Origin: Nostoc linckia FACHB-104
Lineage (GTDB): Bacteria > Cyanobacteriota > Cyanobacteriia > Cyanobacteriales > Nostocaceae
DNA length: 64,000 nt
Assembly: GCF_014696615.1 (NCBI RefSeq)
Contig: NZ_JACJQJ010000034.1
Coordinates: 1 to 64,000 of the forward strand
Reading direction: 5' to 3'
Numbering within the stretch: position 1 is the stretch's first letter; each line of letters starts with the position of its first letter. The notes below the pieces were generated by a model. The model ran no database searches. It saw only the letters and a program-made list of their open reading frames with translations, and had not been told where the DNA came from. Shown here one piece after another: positions 11,001-19,765 of the stretch. The position numbers and the translations under genes are program-made.

Positions 11001-11505
11001 TTTTACGAACAGCTGTGTCTGTGACTAAATCGCCACGAGTCCCTGTCCCCGAATGGCAACAGTCCAGAATGATAACAATGTGAGGATTTTTTTGGTCAAC
11101 CTTAGCAATTAGCGTTGCCAGTTCCTTATCAGCTAAACCCCAACCATCTTCGCAGTTTTGAGAATCATAATCATAACAAACCAGGATTTCATCCATGCGA
11201 TCTGGTTCCAATTCCCAAAACGCTTCAGGGGAGTCTTGCTGTCCGCCATGTCCAGCAAAGTAAAACAAGGCAACATCCTCACTGTCCGCTTGGCACAGGT
11301 GGTCACCGAATCCCTTAATAACAGCTTCACGAGTGGCTTCTTCGTTGAGCAGAGTGTGGAGGTGGAGCTGATAACCATCTGTCGCAACTCGCCCTTCCAG
11401 ATACGCTTTAATTGCAAAGATGTCGTTGACACAACCCTTTAACGGACGGACTGGGCTAATGTAGTCATCAATGCCAACGAGAAGCGCATAGAGATTACGA
11501 GTCAT
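8062..11505 (-). CDS. Caspase-like peptidase fused to alpha/beta hydrolase
   Basis: The 1147-aa product starts with a C14 caspase-like domain. LYALLVGIDDY is strand 1; His86 lies in FYFAGHGG and Cys150 in ILDCCHSGT. A long central region without recognised motifs follows. The C-terminus is a PGAP1/lipase-like alpha/beta hydrolase: HIVLYIHGF oxyanion segment, nucleophile elbow VAHSIGG (Ser962), a probable Asp in FGQDNDIF and His in GCDHLVYF (about 1124). A protease and a lipase-like effector on one chain suggests a toxic or signalling output. The gene is first in a leftward two-gene operon with the caspase-NTPase-WD40 protein. Three TAAAAGTTC repeats lie about 150 bases upstream of its start. 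No secretion signal is visible. The domain assignments are clear; the physiological role is inferred. Confidence 0.8.
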   Translation of the reverse strand: MTRNLYALLVGIDDYISPVRPLKGCVNDIFAIKAYLEGRVATDGYQLHLHTLLNEEATREAVIKGFGDHLCQADSEDVALFYFAGHGGQQDSPEAFWELEPDRMDEILVCYDYDSQNCEDGWGLADKELATLIAKVDQKNPHIVIILDCCHSGTGTRGDLVTDTAVRKSSIDRRKRPLKSFIFPEEDIKNLSAASPNPEVNPSGWTLPKGKHIVLSACRDSELAKEYNGEGQHRGAFSYFLLDTLQKANGSLTYRDLFKRTNALVRSKLTDQSPQIEATNLKDLDQPFLGGAIAPATPYFTVSYHKDRGWAIDGGAVHGIPQPTGGKTTLLALFPFETSPEQLRQLSAAIGSAEVKNVLPQLSTVGSEDIEKLNPETTYKAVIISLPLPPKGILMAGDAEGIELARTALQKINSGQPSLYVAEVTTVEAAEFKLLARDRQYLISRPADERPLVAQIQGYSDASAMQAIQRLEHMARWTNIAELSNPAKSRIQPGAVQMSLFQGEQELQEAQIRLEYQLKNGKWEQPTFRVKLKNTSNESLYCALLDLTDQYAVDASLFDGGGVWLASGEETWALGGKLIYAKVPKELWEQGITEKKDLLKLIVSTAEFDATLLEQGKLDLPPSRDARVVHRGQGTLNRLMRRVQSRDFAAIPEEEELYDDWVSSQVSITTVRPLNATVIPNDITGEGISLGSGVTLQPHTSLKAQARLTTITQSTRDLGSRILPLILREESTVTQPFQFTISRGSDPGLSALELSHVDAETIATVTRQQPLKLSVDTTLDEGERVLAIAHDGEFFLPLGLGQTRAGKTEISLERLPEPVSQGERNLTGAIRIFFQKVVSEKLGLEFPYPILAAVNVSPDGTVVYDGEQKNVKERVAKAKHIVLYIHGFIGDTESMLPSLRNAQITVNGQQQALGDQYDLVLSFDYESLNTSIETHARSLKDKLAEVGLDGNHGKVLHIVAHSIGGLVARWFIEREGGNAIASHLIMLGTPNGGSPWPTVQAWGTAALALVLNSLTAVAWPVKVIGSLVAAIETIDTTLDQMQPGSELLKSLAASPDPGVPYTILAGNTSIIPKAVNLMQKLMSDAVALPFFGQDNDIFATVYSIKQIPEGRSPQPQIYEVGCDHLVYFTNQEGLNALSLAVSQALSQ

Positions 11506-11985
11506 AATTACCTCGAAGTTGAAGGGGGCAGAAGCAGTTTAGGGAGTTAGATAGTGCATTACACTTAGTTAACGCACCTTTGACAGTATTTTAAATTGTT
11601 AGAAGATTCCCTATTAATACTAGTGTTTTACTAAAGCTTGATGTCTGCAATATCTAAAAGTTCTTAAAAGTTCACTAAAAGTTCAGGTATTGTTACCTCC
11701 ACTTCCCCTATCCCAGCAACCTAAAGACTGAAGATAACTATCTTGAGTCTAGAAAAAAAGCTAAATCTTGTTACTAGCTTTTTGTTAGGTTTTAAACCTA
11801 TCAAGACGTAAAGCCGAAATATATGAACTCACGTCAACCAGTAGAATGAAAAAGCTCATTGCCACCAGATATCGCTAAAACTCGTGAGCTTATAATAGTA
11901 AATTCGCAATCAGAAAATTTTGATCTCAACAAAGCATTTGCATCTTTTTTTTACTTGGCTGCATTTACTTCTGTTAATAAGAAGG
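11506..11985. promoter_or_regulatory. Upstream region of caspase operon with three TAAAAGTTC direct repeats
   Basis: No convincing gene lies in these 480 bases. TAAAAGTTC occurs at 11655-11663, 11665-11673 and 11676-11684, that is at 10-11 bp spacing on one DNA face. This is an operator-like array in front of the leftward caspase operon (start 11505). The remainder is AT-rich and contains the 3' flank of the next leftward gene. Confidence 0.4.
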
Positions 11986-14900
11986 TTATCGTAGTTTTTG
12001 CGATCGCCCATTGTTGCCAATATACTGTTCAGTTTCAATCGCCCCTAGAGTTTTCAGAGTGGTAAGCGTGGCCTCAGTTAACCCAGTAACACCAGCAATC
12101 TTCATACCTTCGTAAAGTCTTTTACTTCTCAAACTTCTGATACATTCACCTGTCAAGATATTCCAAATCTTCAGCGTCTCATCTTCACCACTACTAATAA
12201 GAGTATGCCCCTCAGGACTAAAGGTAACTGATAAAACGGCTTGAGTGGGTTGCTGTAAAGTTTTGAGGCATTCACCAGTTTTTACATTCCATAACTTTAC
12301 AGTTTTATCCATACTACCACTGCTGAGAATTTTACCATCGGGACGAAAGGCGAGCGATCGCACCCACCCTGTATGTCCTGGCAATGTTTTCAAGCATTTA
12401 CCAGTCTTGACTTCCCATAACTTGACTACCTGATCTCCGCTACCACTACTCAGGATTTGTCCGTTGGGGCTAAAGGCAATTGACCACACCCAACCTCTAT
12501 GTCCTGGCAAAGTTTGTAGGCATTTACCAGTATTGATTTGCCATATCTTTACTGTATGGTCATGACCACCACTAGCTAAAGTTCGCCCATCAGGACTGAA
12601 GGCCACTGACAAAACTCCGTGGTTTTGTTCATGTAAAGTTTTGAGGCATTGACCAGTTTCGACATCCCATAATTTTACTGTATGGTCATGACTACCACTA
12701 GCCAAAGTCCGACCATCAGGACTAAAAGCAATTGCCCAAATCCAATTCGAGTGTCCTGGCAAAGTTTGCCGACATTTACGAGTTTCAATATCCCAAATCT
12801 TGATCGTTTTGTCTTCACTGCCACTGGCGACAATACAAGCGTCAGGACTCCATGCCACTGACTTGACTTCATTACTATGTCCAATAAGTGTTGCGAAGCA
12901 TTCGCCAGTGTTAATGTCCCACAATTTCACCGTTTTATCACTACTACTAACCAGCATTTGACCGTTAGGACTGAGGGCAATTGACCAGATGCCATTACCA
13001 TATCCCTGCATAGTTTTTAAACACTGACCAGTAGCAACTTCCCACAGTTTCAAAGTTTGGTCATTACTACCACTTGCCAAGATTTGACCATCAGGACTAA
13101 ACATCACTGCTCGGATCATACTATTGTGCCCTAGCAAGGTTTTCAGGCACTCACCACTACTGACATTCCAAAGCTTCACTTTCTGATCCCAACTACCACT
13201 TACCAGGGTTTGTCCGTCTGGACTGAATGCAAGTGACATCACCCAATCAGAGTGTCCCTGCAAGGTCATCAGACATTCACCAGTTTTCAAATCCCATAAC
13301 TTTATTGCTCCATCGCCACTACCGCTAGCAAGTCTGCAACCATCTGGACTGATAGCAACTGACCAAATCCCTTCATTATGTTCTGGCAAAGTTCTTAAAC
13401 ATTTACCAGTACTGACATCCCACAGCTTCAGTGTTCTGTCCACGCTACCACTAACTAATACTTTGTTGTCAGGGCTTAAAACTACTCCTCTTACCATATT
13501 TTGATGTCCTGACAAAGTTTTCCCACACTGACCAGTATTCACATCCCATATTTTTACAGTCTTGTCATCACTACTACTAATTAATAGTTTCCCGTCTGAA
13601 GTAAACACGAGTGACCAAATTCCCTGTTCATGTCCCTGCAAGGTATTGAGACATTGACCAGTTGTGACATGCCAAAGCTTGATTGTTTGGTCTTCACTGC
13701 CACTAGCCAGGATACTACTGTCATGATTAAAGGCAATTGCTGACACCCAATCAGTATGGCCTTTAAAGATTTTTAGCTGTTTCCAATCACTAACTTGGTA
13801 CAAGCGAATATCACTATTCATATCTCCAATAGCTAAAAATTTTCCATTGGGACTGAATGCTAATGATAAAACTCCACCAAAAGTTTCTGCAAACAAAGAC
13901 TGCATCAGGGAAGCGTGGTTAAAATTCACATTATGTAAATTCACATATCGTAGGTCTGCTTGCCTAACAGCCAAATGCGAAAAATCATAGTTACTCAGAT
14001 TGGTTCCCAGATAACAAAGCATATTTAGAATGTTTCCGGCTGCATAATTTTGCTCTTCTGAGAATATTTCTCGCAGCTTTAATAAAATTTTGTTTAGTTG
14101 ATTTTCTAAGATTTGCTGATTTCTGAATATAGTTAATAGACCATCAATAACTGGTTTGAGTATCAAACGAACTTGAATATCTCTAATATAATCTTTCACC
14201 GTAGCTTTTATTAAAGCATGACTTCTGAATAAATCTAGGTTTTGAGTTTTAATTTCTGTCCAAATATTTTGAACAAATTCATTAGTGATGTATTCCATAA
14301 CTACAGATTGTAAAGTAAATAAATTAGAGCTTTTCTCAACCAGGGAGCGTCTTACCAAAGACTCGAGAGCTTCTAATAATTGTTGTGGGAGTATCAGTGA
14401 TACGATATCACTTTGCAATTCTGTGAATGAAACTGGCTGCCGATTAACTGCTAACCAATACATGATATTTTTTTCTAAATCTGACAACCGCGAAAATTGT
14501 TGGTCTAAAATTTCGCGTATATTACCAAAAACAGAAGTATTTTGGTTTAAAAAATCAGAGATATTGCCATTAAAAACATCTAAAATTGTCGTGCCAACTA
14601 TCTTTAAAGCCAAGGCGTTACCTTGATATAGCTCTACTACTGCTTTTAATTCTGTCTCGGAGCCACATACTCCTTTAATTTCAAAGATTTTTTGCCCATC
14701 TACTACATTTAAACCACCCAGTTGTAATGAGCGAACTGGTAGCGCTTTTCCTTCCAGAAGGGCTAAGTCTTGTGGTTTTTCCCGTGAAGTTAGCACCAGG
14801 CAACTAATATGGGTAAGTTCTCCAATTTGTTTGATAAGTTGAGCATATTCTTCATAACCTTCTCGATAGGTTCCTACAATAGTGCCACTTTGTAAAATTG

Positions 14901-15606
14901 TCTCAGCATTATCGAGGATGAGAAGACAACGATATTGACGCAAATAATCAATTAATTTTGAGATTCTGCCGCCTATGGTGTTTGGGCAATCGGTTGCTAA
15001 AACCTGACCTGCGGACAAAAATTGAATTAAGTTAGCTAATAAGTCAAAAAGAGGTGGAGCATTGTAGAGCGATCGCCAAATTAAGTAATCAAACTGTTCC
15101 TCAACTTGTTGAGCTAGTTTAGCAGCCAGAGAGGTTTTGCCAATTCCCCCCATTCCCAACAGTGCTACTAATCGACAACGCTCTTCGATCACCCATTGGT
15201 TGAGTGTGTTGAGTTCTGCTGTACGTCCATAAAACACGGAGACATCAATCGCTTCTCCCCAGTCTGCTCGATTTGGAATTTGGGATTTTGGATTTTGAGT
15301 GGAATTCTCCAGAGTTTCCCCTGTTGTATTTACCTTGCCAGATTTCCGCCATCGGCGCTCTAGAGCAGATTGAAAGTTTTTCTTAGTGACTTTCTCTTCT
15401 ATTACTTCACTCAGCAGTTTCCAAAGTTCGGGGCCAACATGTTGTTTTATATATGCGACAGAGTAGCAAGCTGCTGAAGCAATTTGTTCGTATGTTTGAT
15501 GTTCCCAAGAGCCTTTGAGGATAGCAATTTCTACTTGACTCAGCCGTCTTCCTACCTTGACGAACACAGCCTCATCAGCAACTTCTAGCGCTTCCTCAAA
15601 GTTCAT
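11986..15606 (-). CDS. HTH - NB-ARC - WD40 STAND protein with 14 WD repeats
   Basis: The 1206-aa product has an N-terminal HTH-like region (about 1-85, resembling the N-terminal domain of vWA-MoxR-associated STAND proteins). An NB-ARC NTPase follows (FYGRTAELNTL, Walker A GMGGIGKT at 151-158, Walker B CLLILDNAE), then a helical linker. From about residue 590 there are fourteen WD40 repeats of about 42 aa with GH...AFSPDG...ASGS.D.TVKLWD signatures, enough for two seven-bladed propellers. STAND proteins of this build act as ATP-dependent molecular switches in signalling or immunity. The gene has its own upstream region with two exact 11-bp repeats and lies in tandem behind the caspase operon. 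The repeats are very similar to each other, so unequal recombination could change blade number. Target and effector are unknown. Confidence 0.8.
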   Translation of the reverse strand: MNFEEALEVADEAVFVKVGRRLSQVEIAILKGSWEHQTYEQIASAACYSVAYIKQHVGPELWKLLSEVIEEKVTKKNFQSALERRWRKSGKVNTTGETLENSTQNPKSQIPNRADWGEAIDVSVFYGRTAELNTLNQWVIEERCRLVALLGMGGIGKTSLAAKLAQQVEEQFDYLIWRSLYNAPPLFDLLANLIQFLSAGQVLATDCPNTIGGRISKLIDYLRQYRCLLILDNAETILQSGTIVGTYREGYEEYAQLIKQIGELTHISCLVLTSREKPQDLALLEGKALPVRSLQLGGLNVVDGQKIFEIKGVCGSETELKAVVELYQGNALALKIVGTTILDVFNGNISDFLNQNTSVFGNIREILDQQFSRLSDLEKNIMYWLAVNRQPVSFTELQSDIVSLILPQQLLEALESLVRRSLVEKSSNLFTLQSVVMEYITNEFVQNIWTEIKTQNLDLFRSHALIKATVKDYIRDIQVRLILKPVIDGLLTIFRNQQILENQLNKILLKLREIFSEEQNYAAGNILNMLCYLGTNLSNYDFSHLAVRQADLRYVNLHNVNFNHASLMQSLFAETFGGVLSLAFSPNGKFLAIGDMNSDIRLYQVSDWKQLKIFKGHTDWVSAIAFNHDSSILASGSEDQTIKLWHVTTGQCLNTLQGHEQGIWSLVFTSDGKLLISSSDDKTVKIWDVNTGQCGKTLSGHQNMVRGVVLSPDNKVLVSGSVDRTLKLWDVSTGKCLRTLPEHNEGIWSVAISPDGCRLASGSGDGAIKLWDLKTGECLMTLQGHSDWVMSLAFSPDGQTLVSGSWDQKVKLWNVSSGECLKTLLGHNSMIRAVMFSPDGQILASGSNDQTLKLWEVATGQCLKTMQGYGNGIWSIALSPNGQMLVSSSDKTVKLWDINTGECFATLIGHSNEVKSVAWSPDACIVASGSEDKTIKIWDIETRKCRQTLPGHSNWIWAIAFSPDGRTLASGSHDHTVKLWDVETGQCLKTLHEQNHGVLSVAFSPDGRTLASGGHDHTVKIWQINTGKCLQTLPGHRGWVWSIAFSPNGQILSSGSGDQVVKLWEVKTGKCLKTLPGHTGWVRSLAFRPDGKILSSGSMDKTVKLWNVKTGECLKTLQQPTQAVLSVTFSPEGHTLISSGEDETLKIWNILTGECIRSLRSKRLYEGMKIAGVTGLTEATLTTLKTLGAIETEQYIGNNGRSQKLR

Positions 15607-15652
15607 AGGCTAATATGTAAATTCTATACAAACTCTACCATAAAAGTAATTT

Positions 15653-15684
15653 TACCGGAACTTCACCGGAACTTTACTGTATCG
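15653..15684 (-). promoter_or_regulatory. Tandem 11-bp repeats upstream of STAND gene
   Basis: TACCGGAACTT (15653-15663) is followed directly by CACCGGAACTT (15664-15674) and TACTGTATCG, about 50 bases upstream of the leftward start at 15606. A related block (GGGAACTT, TACCGTAACTT, CTGTATCG) lies at 1245-1271. The helical spacing suggests binding of a regulator. Confidence 0.4.
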
Positions 15685-16026
15685 CTAATTTATGGCGATC
15701 ATTCTAAACTGAGTAGGAGTAGCAAGTAAAACTTCTTATTAGTAATAATATTTACATTCAAAAGTTTATGGAAATTGCAATACTAAAACATTTTTCCAAT
15801 TTTTCTAATCTCTACGTGTGCCATTTTTCGAGACATAATGTATATTATTTTACGAATAAAATTAAGTTGTTCTGCTGACAGGGGAACTGTATTCAATGAG
15901 ACACCCTATTTTTAATTTTACATTCTTCATTTAGCCTATACCCAGTGATTAGTCCTCACAAGATGGGCGCACCAACGGTATATCAGTTCCCAGTGGAGAA
16001 GCACAACAGAAGTTACTATGGGAAGC

Positions 16027-16231
16027 CGTTTGTTTGTTCTTTGGCAATCATGGGGAATAGAACCTACGGCAATTTTAGGACATTTTTTATGGTGTTGATT
16101 TGTGGAAAAATTGCACGACGAATGCATTTTAGCTAATTACTCATCCTGGCGATCACTTCTTTATGCAAACAGATCCAAGCTTTGTCGTTGATATGATCAG
16201 AAGACAATTTAACGGTAGTGTGAGGATCTAG
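16027..16231 (+). pseudogene. Relic of a polyketide synthase-type gene (acyltransferase and thioesterase-like pieces)
   Basis: The frame at 16027-16095 reads LWQSWGIEPTAILGH, which matches the segment before the active-site Ser of polyketide synthase acyltransferase domains (normally GHSxGE). Here GHF and then a stop follow. The frame at 16142-16231 reads HPGDHFFMQTDPSFVVD, resembling the catalytic-His end of thioesterase or alpha/beta hydrolase domains, ending at TAG. Neither piece has a start and the frames do not join, so this is a decayed remnant. The flanks 15685-16026 and 16232-16566 are AT-rich with no further gene seen. Confidence 0.4.
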
Positions 16232-16566
16232 GTGGGGATAATTGACCAATTACCCATATATATTTACAAAACGGCACAGCAATTGCGTTTTTAGTTTATT
16301 ATCCAATCCCAAGCAAATGCGATTTTTTAATTAGATACTTAAACAAAATTAGTTACATAAATTCAAATGATTAAATTCTTTACCAGCCTAGAAACTCAGC
16401 AGAAATTTAGACTCATGATTGGTATTTATGTCATACTGAGAACCAGAAGAAAAGCTCGCTTAGAAATATTATCTAAGAAACTATTTTATACCTTTTCCAC
16501 TTCAAATGCTATGACTATTTGATTGATCTGGTGCGTTATTAGAAATTAACTTCATGAGACATATTT

Positions 16567-17859
16567 ATGTTCAAACAAAACTTTAATATGCATATTTTTT
16601 GGTGGTTTTTGGTTTCCAGCGTCAATATTTTACTTTTAATTATTTTTTACGAAACGATATATTTAAATGACATTTCAATAGCAATTTTTAGTGTCAGCAA
16701 TATACTAGTAGCTGTTTTAGTCCGTAATGAACTGATTTTGCATTTATTGTATCGTTTGGCAGTATGGACTTCGGTAAAGATTGTTTATGGCAAATACTAT
16801 CTCAATAGTGGCGTTCATTACATCGGTGGGGTTCACGCCTCATGTGCTACTTGGGGTTTCCTCTGGCTAATTGTTGATGTATTCCAGCAATTGGGAAACC
16901 CAAGCGATCCTCTATCAATGGCTACAGAAAGCGATCCTATATCAATCGTTACATCCAGTATATTGTTAACACTTTTATTTATTATTATCCTCACCGCTAT
17001 TCCCCCATTCCGCCATAAGTTCCATGACACTTTTGAAATAAGCCATCGCTATCTGGGATGGACTTGTTTGAGTATTCTCGTCTTGCATCAAATTAGATTT
17101 CAATTTATTATCGTTCTCAACCAAGCTTATCCTCTAGAAACTTTATTAACTAATCCAGTTTTACTCATGATCGCGCTGATGATTTTCAGCATATTTTTGC
17201 CTTGGATAAGTGTGCAGTGTTTTGATAATTTTAGGATGGATTGTCCATCTGTTGGGGTTTTAGTTGTGACTCTTCCAGGAAGGGCTGACGTAGGGACATT
17301 TGCTAGAATTAGTCTAGATGGTATTGAATGGCATTCCTTTTCTATTGCAGGAACGAGTTTCAGCAAAGAAACGGCCGAATCAGAAATTCATCTAATAATC
17401 GGCGCAGTAGGTGACTGGACTAAAAATTTGATTCGGCAAGTTGAAAAAGGAAATTTGCCCAAACGATTATGGGTTCGTCGAGTCAAGCCTCCTGGTTTTA
17501 TGTTCTCAATTAACGCTTATTCACGAGTAGTTGTAATCGCAACTGGAGCAGGAATTGCACCAGTTATACCTCATGTGATAGAAAATAGTCACAAACTTTG
17601 TATTGTGTGGATCGCTAACGAACACAAACAAACTTACGGCGAAAAGCTTTGGTCTTTGCTTGACTCTCATCCTCGTTGCAATATTTTCGATACAGGAATG
17701 CATGGTAGACCAAATGTAGAGCAGCTAGCTCTTGTCGCCGTTCGAGATTTTAGGGCGCAAGCTGTGTTTTGTGTATCCAACAAAGTGGTTACTGAAAAGG
17801 TGGTCAAGGCTTGTTTGGGGAAAGGTATTCCAGCTTATGGAGCTAGCTGGGATTCTTGA
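16567..17859 (+). CDS. Ferric-reductase-like transmembrane oxidoreductase
   Basis: The 430-aa product has an N-terminal half with about five to six membrane helices carrying His residues in GVHYIGGVHAS, FRHKFHDTFEISHRYLGW and LVLHQIRFQF, as in haem-binding ferric-reductase/NOX-like domains. The C-terminal half is a flavin/nicotinamide-binding module (VVIATGAGIAPVIPH). It resembles the TmpA-like membrane oxidoreductases found in fungi and as parts of NRPS-like proteins. The expected role is transmembrane electron transfer; the substrate is not predictable. An HlyD-type adaptor gene follows at 18077 in the same direction after a 217-base gap. Confidence 0.6.
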   Translation: MFKQNFNMHIFWWFLVSSVNILLLIIFYETIYLNDISIAIFSVSNILVAVLVRNELILHLLYRLAVWTSVKIVYGKYYLNSGVHYIGGVHASCATWGFLWLIVDVFQQLGNPSDPLSMATESDPISIVTSSILLTLLFIIILTAIPPFRHKFHDTFEISHRYLGWTCLSILVLHQIRFQFIIVLNQAYPLETLLTNPVLLMIALMIFSIFLPWISVQCFDNFRMDCPSVGVLVVTLPGRADVGTFARISLDGIEWHSFSIAGTSFSKETAESEIHLIIGAVGDWTKNLIRQVEKGNLPKRLWVRRVKPPGFMFSINAYSRVVVIATGAGIAPVIPHVIENSHKLCIVWIANEHKQTYGEKLWSLLDSHPRCNIFDTGMHGRPNVEQLALVAVRDFRAQAVFCVSNKVVTEKVVKACLGKGIPAYGASWDS

Positions 17860-18076
17860 GGCTGCCGAAAAGCGAGTTTGTTGCTTAAGGAATGAGATTA
17901 CGTCCTGTACTTGTTTGGACGCTGGTTTACTAAATATCCTAAATAGTATGCACGAAAACTAACTAAAATTTAAAGCAATCACGGATTTATAAGCAACAAA
18001 AGTTTGACACAACTTATTTGGTAGTAGTGCTAATTAGAATAATGCTTCCGATACAGAAAATAGTTTCTTTTGTTTC

Positions 18077-19318
18077 ATGAAATTAATTAAAACAGCTTCA
18101 GGAAAAATTATCCTTTCGATTCTAGTCCTTAGCTGTCTGTCTGTTATTGGAGTTAGGCTGAGACACAGCTTCTCTCAAATTCGCAGTGTACAAGCCTATG
18201 TTAATGGTGAAATCATTTTTGTGCGGGCATCCATTCCAGGCGAGCTAGAGTTGAAAAGCGAGAAAATTAAGTTGAGCAACCAAATTGAGAAAGGTACACA
18301 AATCGGTACTATTAAATCTACTGTCGAAAATCCACGAGTATCAGTCCTCAAAATTGAAAATCAGCAATTGAAAACTCGCCTACAAGATGCTCAACAGCAA
18401 CTCTCTGGGGTAAAACAGCAAATTCAAAATCGAACTAAATTGATGAACTTTTTTAGACAACAAACTGTTACCCAGAAAATGCTTCAAACCAAATACGCCG
18501 ATCAACAGATAAAACAACTTGAAGAGGAAATCGCTGGGGAACAAGTCAGAAAAAAAGTAGCGCTTGCTGACGCTCACCGCCTTGCTAGTTTAGCAAAGGA
18601 GGGGGCAGAAACCATTTCCAGATCTGAAAACAAAATTGCAGAAGCGCAGCAAGCCGAAGCTGTAGTAAAGGAAGCTCAATCAAGAATTGAGCTAGCCAAA
18701 CTCAACTTAGAAGCAACGAAAGCCGGACTTCAGCTAGAAGGAACTCGCACCTTAAGCTATCCTGAAACTCGCGTTCTCGAACTTGATGTAGAGTTAACAG
18801 ACCTAAAGGAACAAGAAAGAATCCTCTCTAAACAAATCCAGAGTATTCAGTCACAGTTATCCATTACCAGTAAAGAATTGCTCCTTCAACAAAATGTCTT
18901 AGTTATAGCACCAACAACAGGCGTGATCTGGTCAATTGATTCCAAGCCCCAGGAAATAGTCGAAGCTAATAAATCGATTATTCAGGTACTCAACTGTCAA
19001 AATCTTTGGGTAGAGGCGTTCATAAATGAGACTGACGCGTCGAAACTTGTCGTTGGACAAGAAGCCCAAATCAACCTTAATAACTCAAGTAATGTTCAAT
19101 GGAAAGGACGAGTAGAGACAATCAGAGCAGGTACAGGTCGTTTTGAAGTTGGGCAATATGTTGTAGAACCACCACCAGAAATTACCCGCCGTCAACTACC
19201 AGTACGGGTAGCGGCAGTACGAATCAAAGTTGATTGGCAAAAAACCCCTAGATTTGACGATTTTTGTTTGGCAGGCAGGAGTGTAAACGTTCGCTTTGTG
19301 GATTCGCGCATAAGATGA
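18077..19318 (+). CDS. HlyD-family membrane fusion (periplasmic adaptor) protein
   Basis: The 413-aa product has one N-terminal membrane anchor (about residues 9-25), a split lipoyl-type domain (VNGEIIFVRASIPGELE ... VLVIAPTTGVIWSI), and long coiled-coil hairpin helices (about 95-260, rich in Gln/Glu/Lys). A beta-barrel region follows (LWVEAFINETDASKLVVGQ). Such adaptors link an inner-membrane ABC, RND or MFS exporter to the outer membrane. No exporter partner is next to it. The last about seven codons (VDSRIR and stop) are encoded by the left end of the transposon-like element at 19297, so the original C-terminus was probably replaced on insertion. Confidence 0.75.
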   Translation: MKLIKTASGKIILSILVLSCLSVIGVRLRHSFSQIRSVQAYVNGEIIFVRASIPGELELKSEKIKLSNQIEKGTQIGTIKSTVENPRVSVLKIENQQLKTRLQDAQQQLSGVKQQIQNRTKLMNFFRQQTVTQKMLQTKYADQQIKQLEEEIAGEQVRKKVALADAHRLASLAKEGAETISRSENKIAEAQQAEAVVKEAQSRIELAKLNLEATKAGLQLEGTRTLSYPETRVLELDVELTDLKEQERILSKQIQSIQSQLSITSKELLLQQNVLVIAPTTGVIWSIDSKPQEIVEANKSIIQVLNCQNLWVEAFINETDASKLVVGQEAQINLNNSSNVQWKGRVETIRAGTGRFEVGQYVVEPPPEITRRQLPVRVAAVRIKVDWQKTPRFDDFCLAGRSVNVRFVDSRIR

Positions 19319-19765
19319 AATTTAAACTACGAATTTATAAGGTTTCCAGCCTCTCTAATTCGTGCATAAAGTGAAATCGACTGTAGGGTAAAGGTTTGAG
19401 ACAAGTAGCCAATTCGCGCATAAAGTGAAATTTTACATTTAATCACGGCAATTCGTAGTGTTTATGCCAATACTAGTGAAAATTTATACTTAATTTTCAA
19501 TGTTATGTAGGAAAACTGCTTGATTATGGCACGAAGTGAGCGATCGCTCGAATGCTGGAGAGCAAGCTCATCGCACTTTAAAAGTACGCTTTTAAAAGCA
19601 TTTGGGCTATAGTTAAATCAAAGTCGGAAAATTTCAATTTATCTGCGAATTCGCTACCTGTTTCAATCCGTTACGCCACAAGCAATTTCACTTTATGCGC
19701 GAATCTCGTCGTTTCAAACCCCTATAACTTCGTTGTTCAAATTTCATCTTATCTGCGAACCCACA
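19297..19765. mobile_element. 469-bp non-autonomous element with Tn7/Mu-like ends
   Basis: The termini are inverted: the left begins TGTGGATTCGCGCATAAG, and the right, read inward, begins TGTGGGTTCGCAGATAAG. Both continue GATGAAATTT. Each end holds three copies of a site close to ATTCGCGCATAAAGTGAAAT: left copies start near 19302, 19357 and 19411; right copies (inverted) end near 19650, 19705 and 19761. Spacing is 54-56 bp on both sides. TGT...ACA ends with several transposase sites per end are the hallmark of Tn7/Tn5053/Mu-type DDE transposons. The roughly 190-bp core holds no ORF, so the element would need a transposase in trans. No clean 5-bp target duplication was found. Confidence 0.6.

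Noticed and set aside
11859-12065. 68-codon frame between the caspase and STAND genes
   Set aside because: Overlaps the end of the STAND gene on the other strand and has no homologous character.
12100-13800. Regular 126-bp repeats that could suggest an array
   Set aside because: They are coding WD40 repeats on the minus strand, too long and continuous for a CRISPR array.
15936-16136. Overlapping frames on both strands of about 63 codons
   Set aside because: Neither has a good start; a third frame shows the polyketide acyltransferase relic instead.
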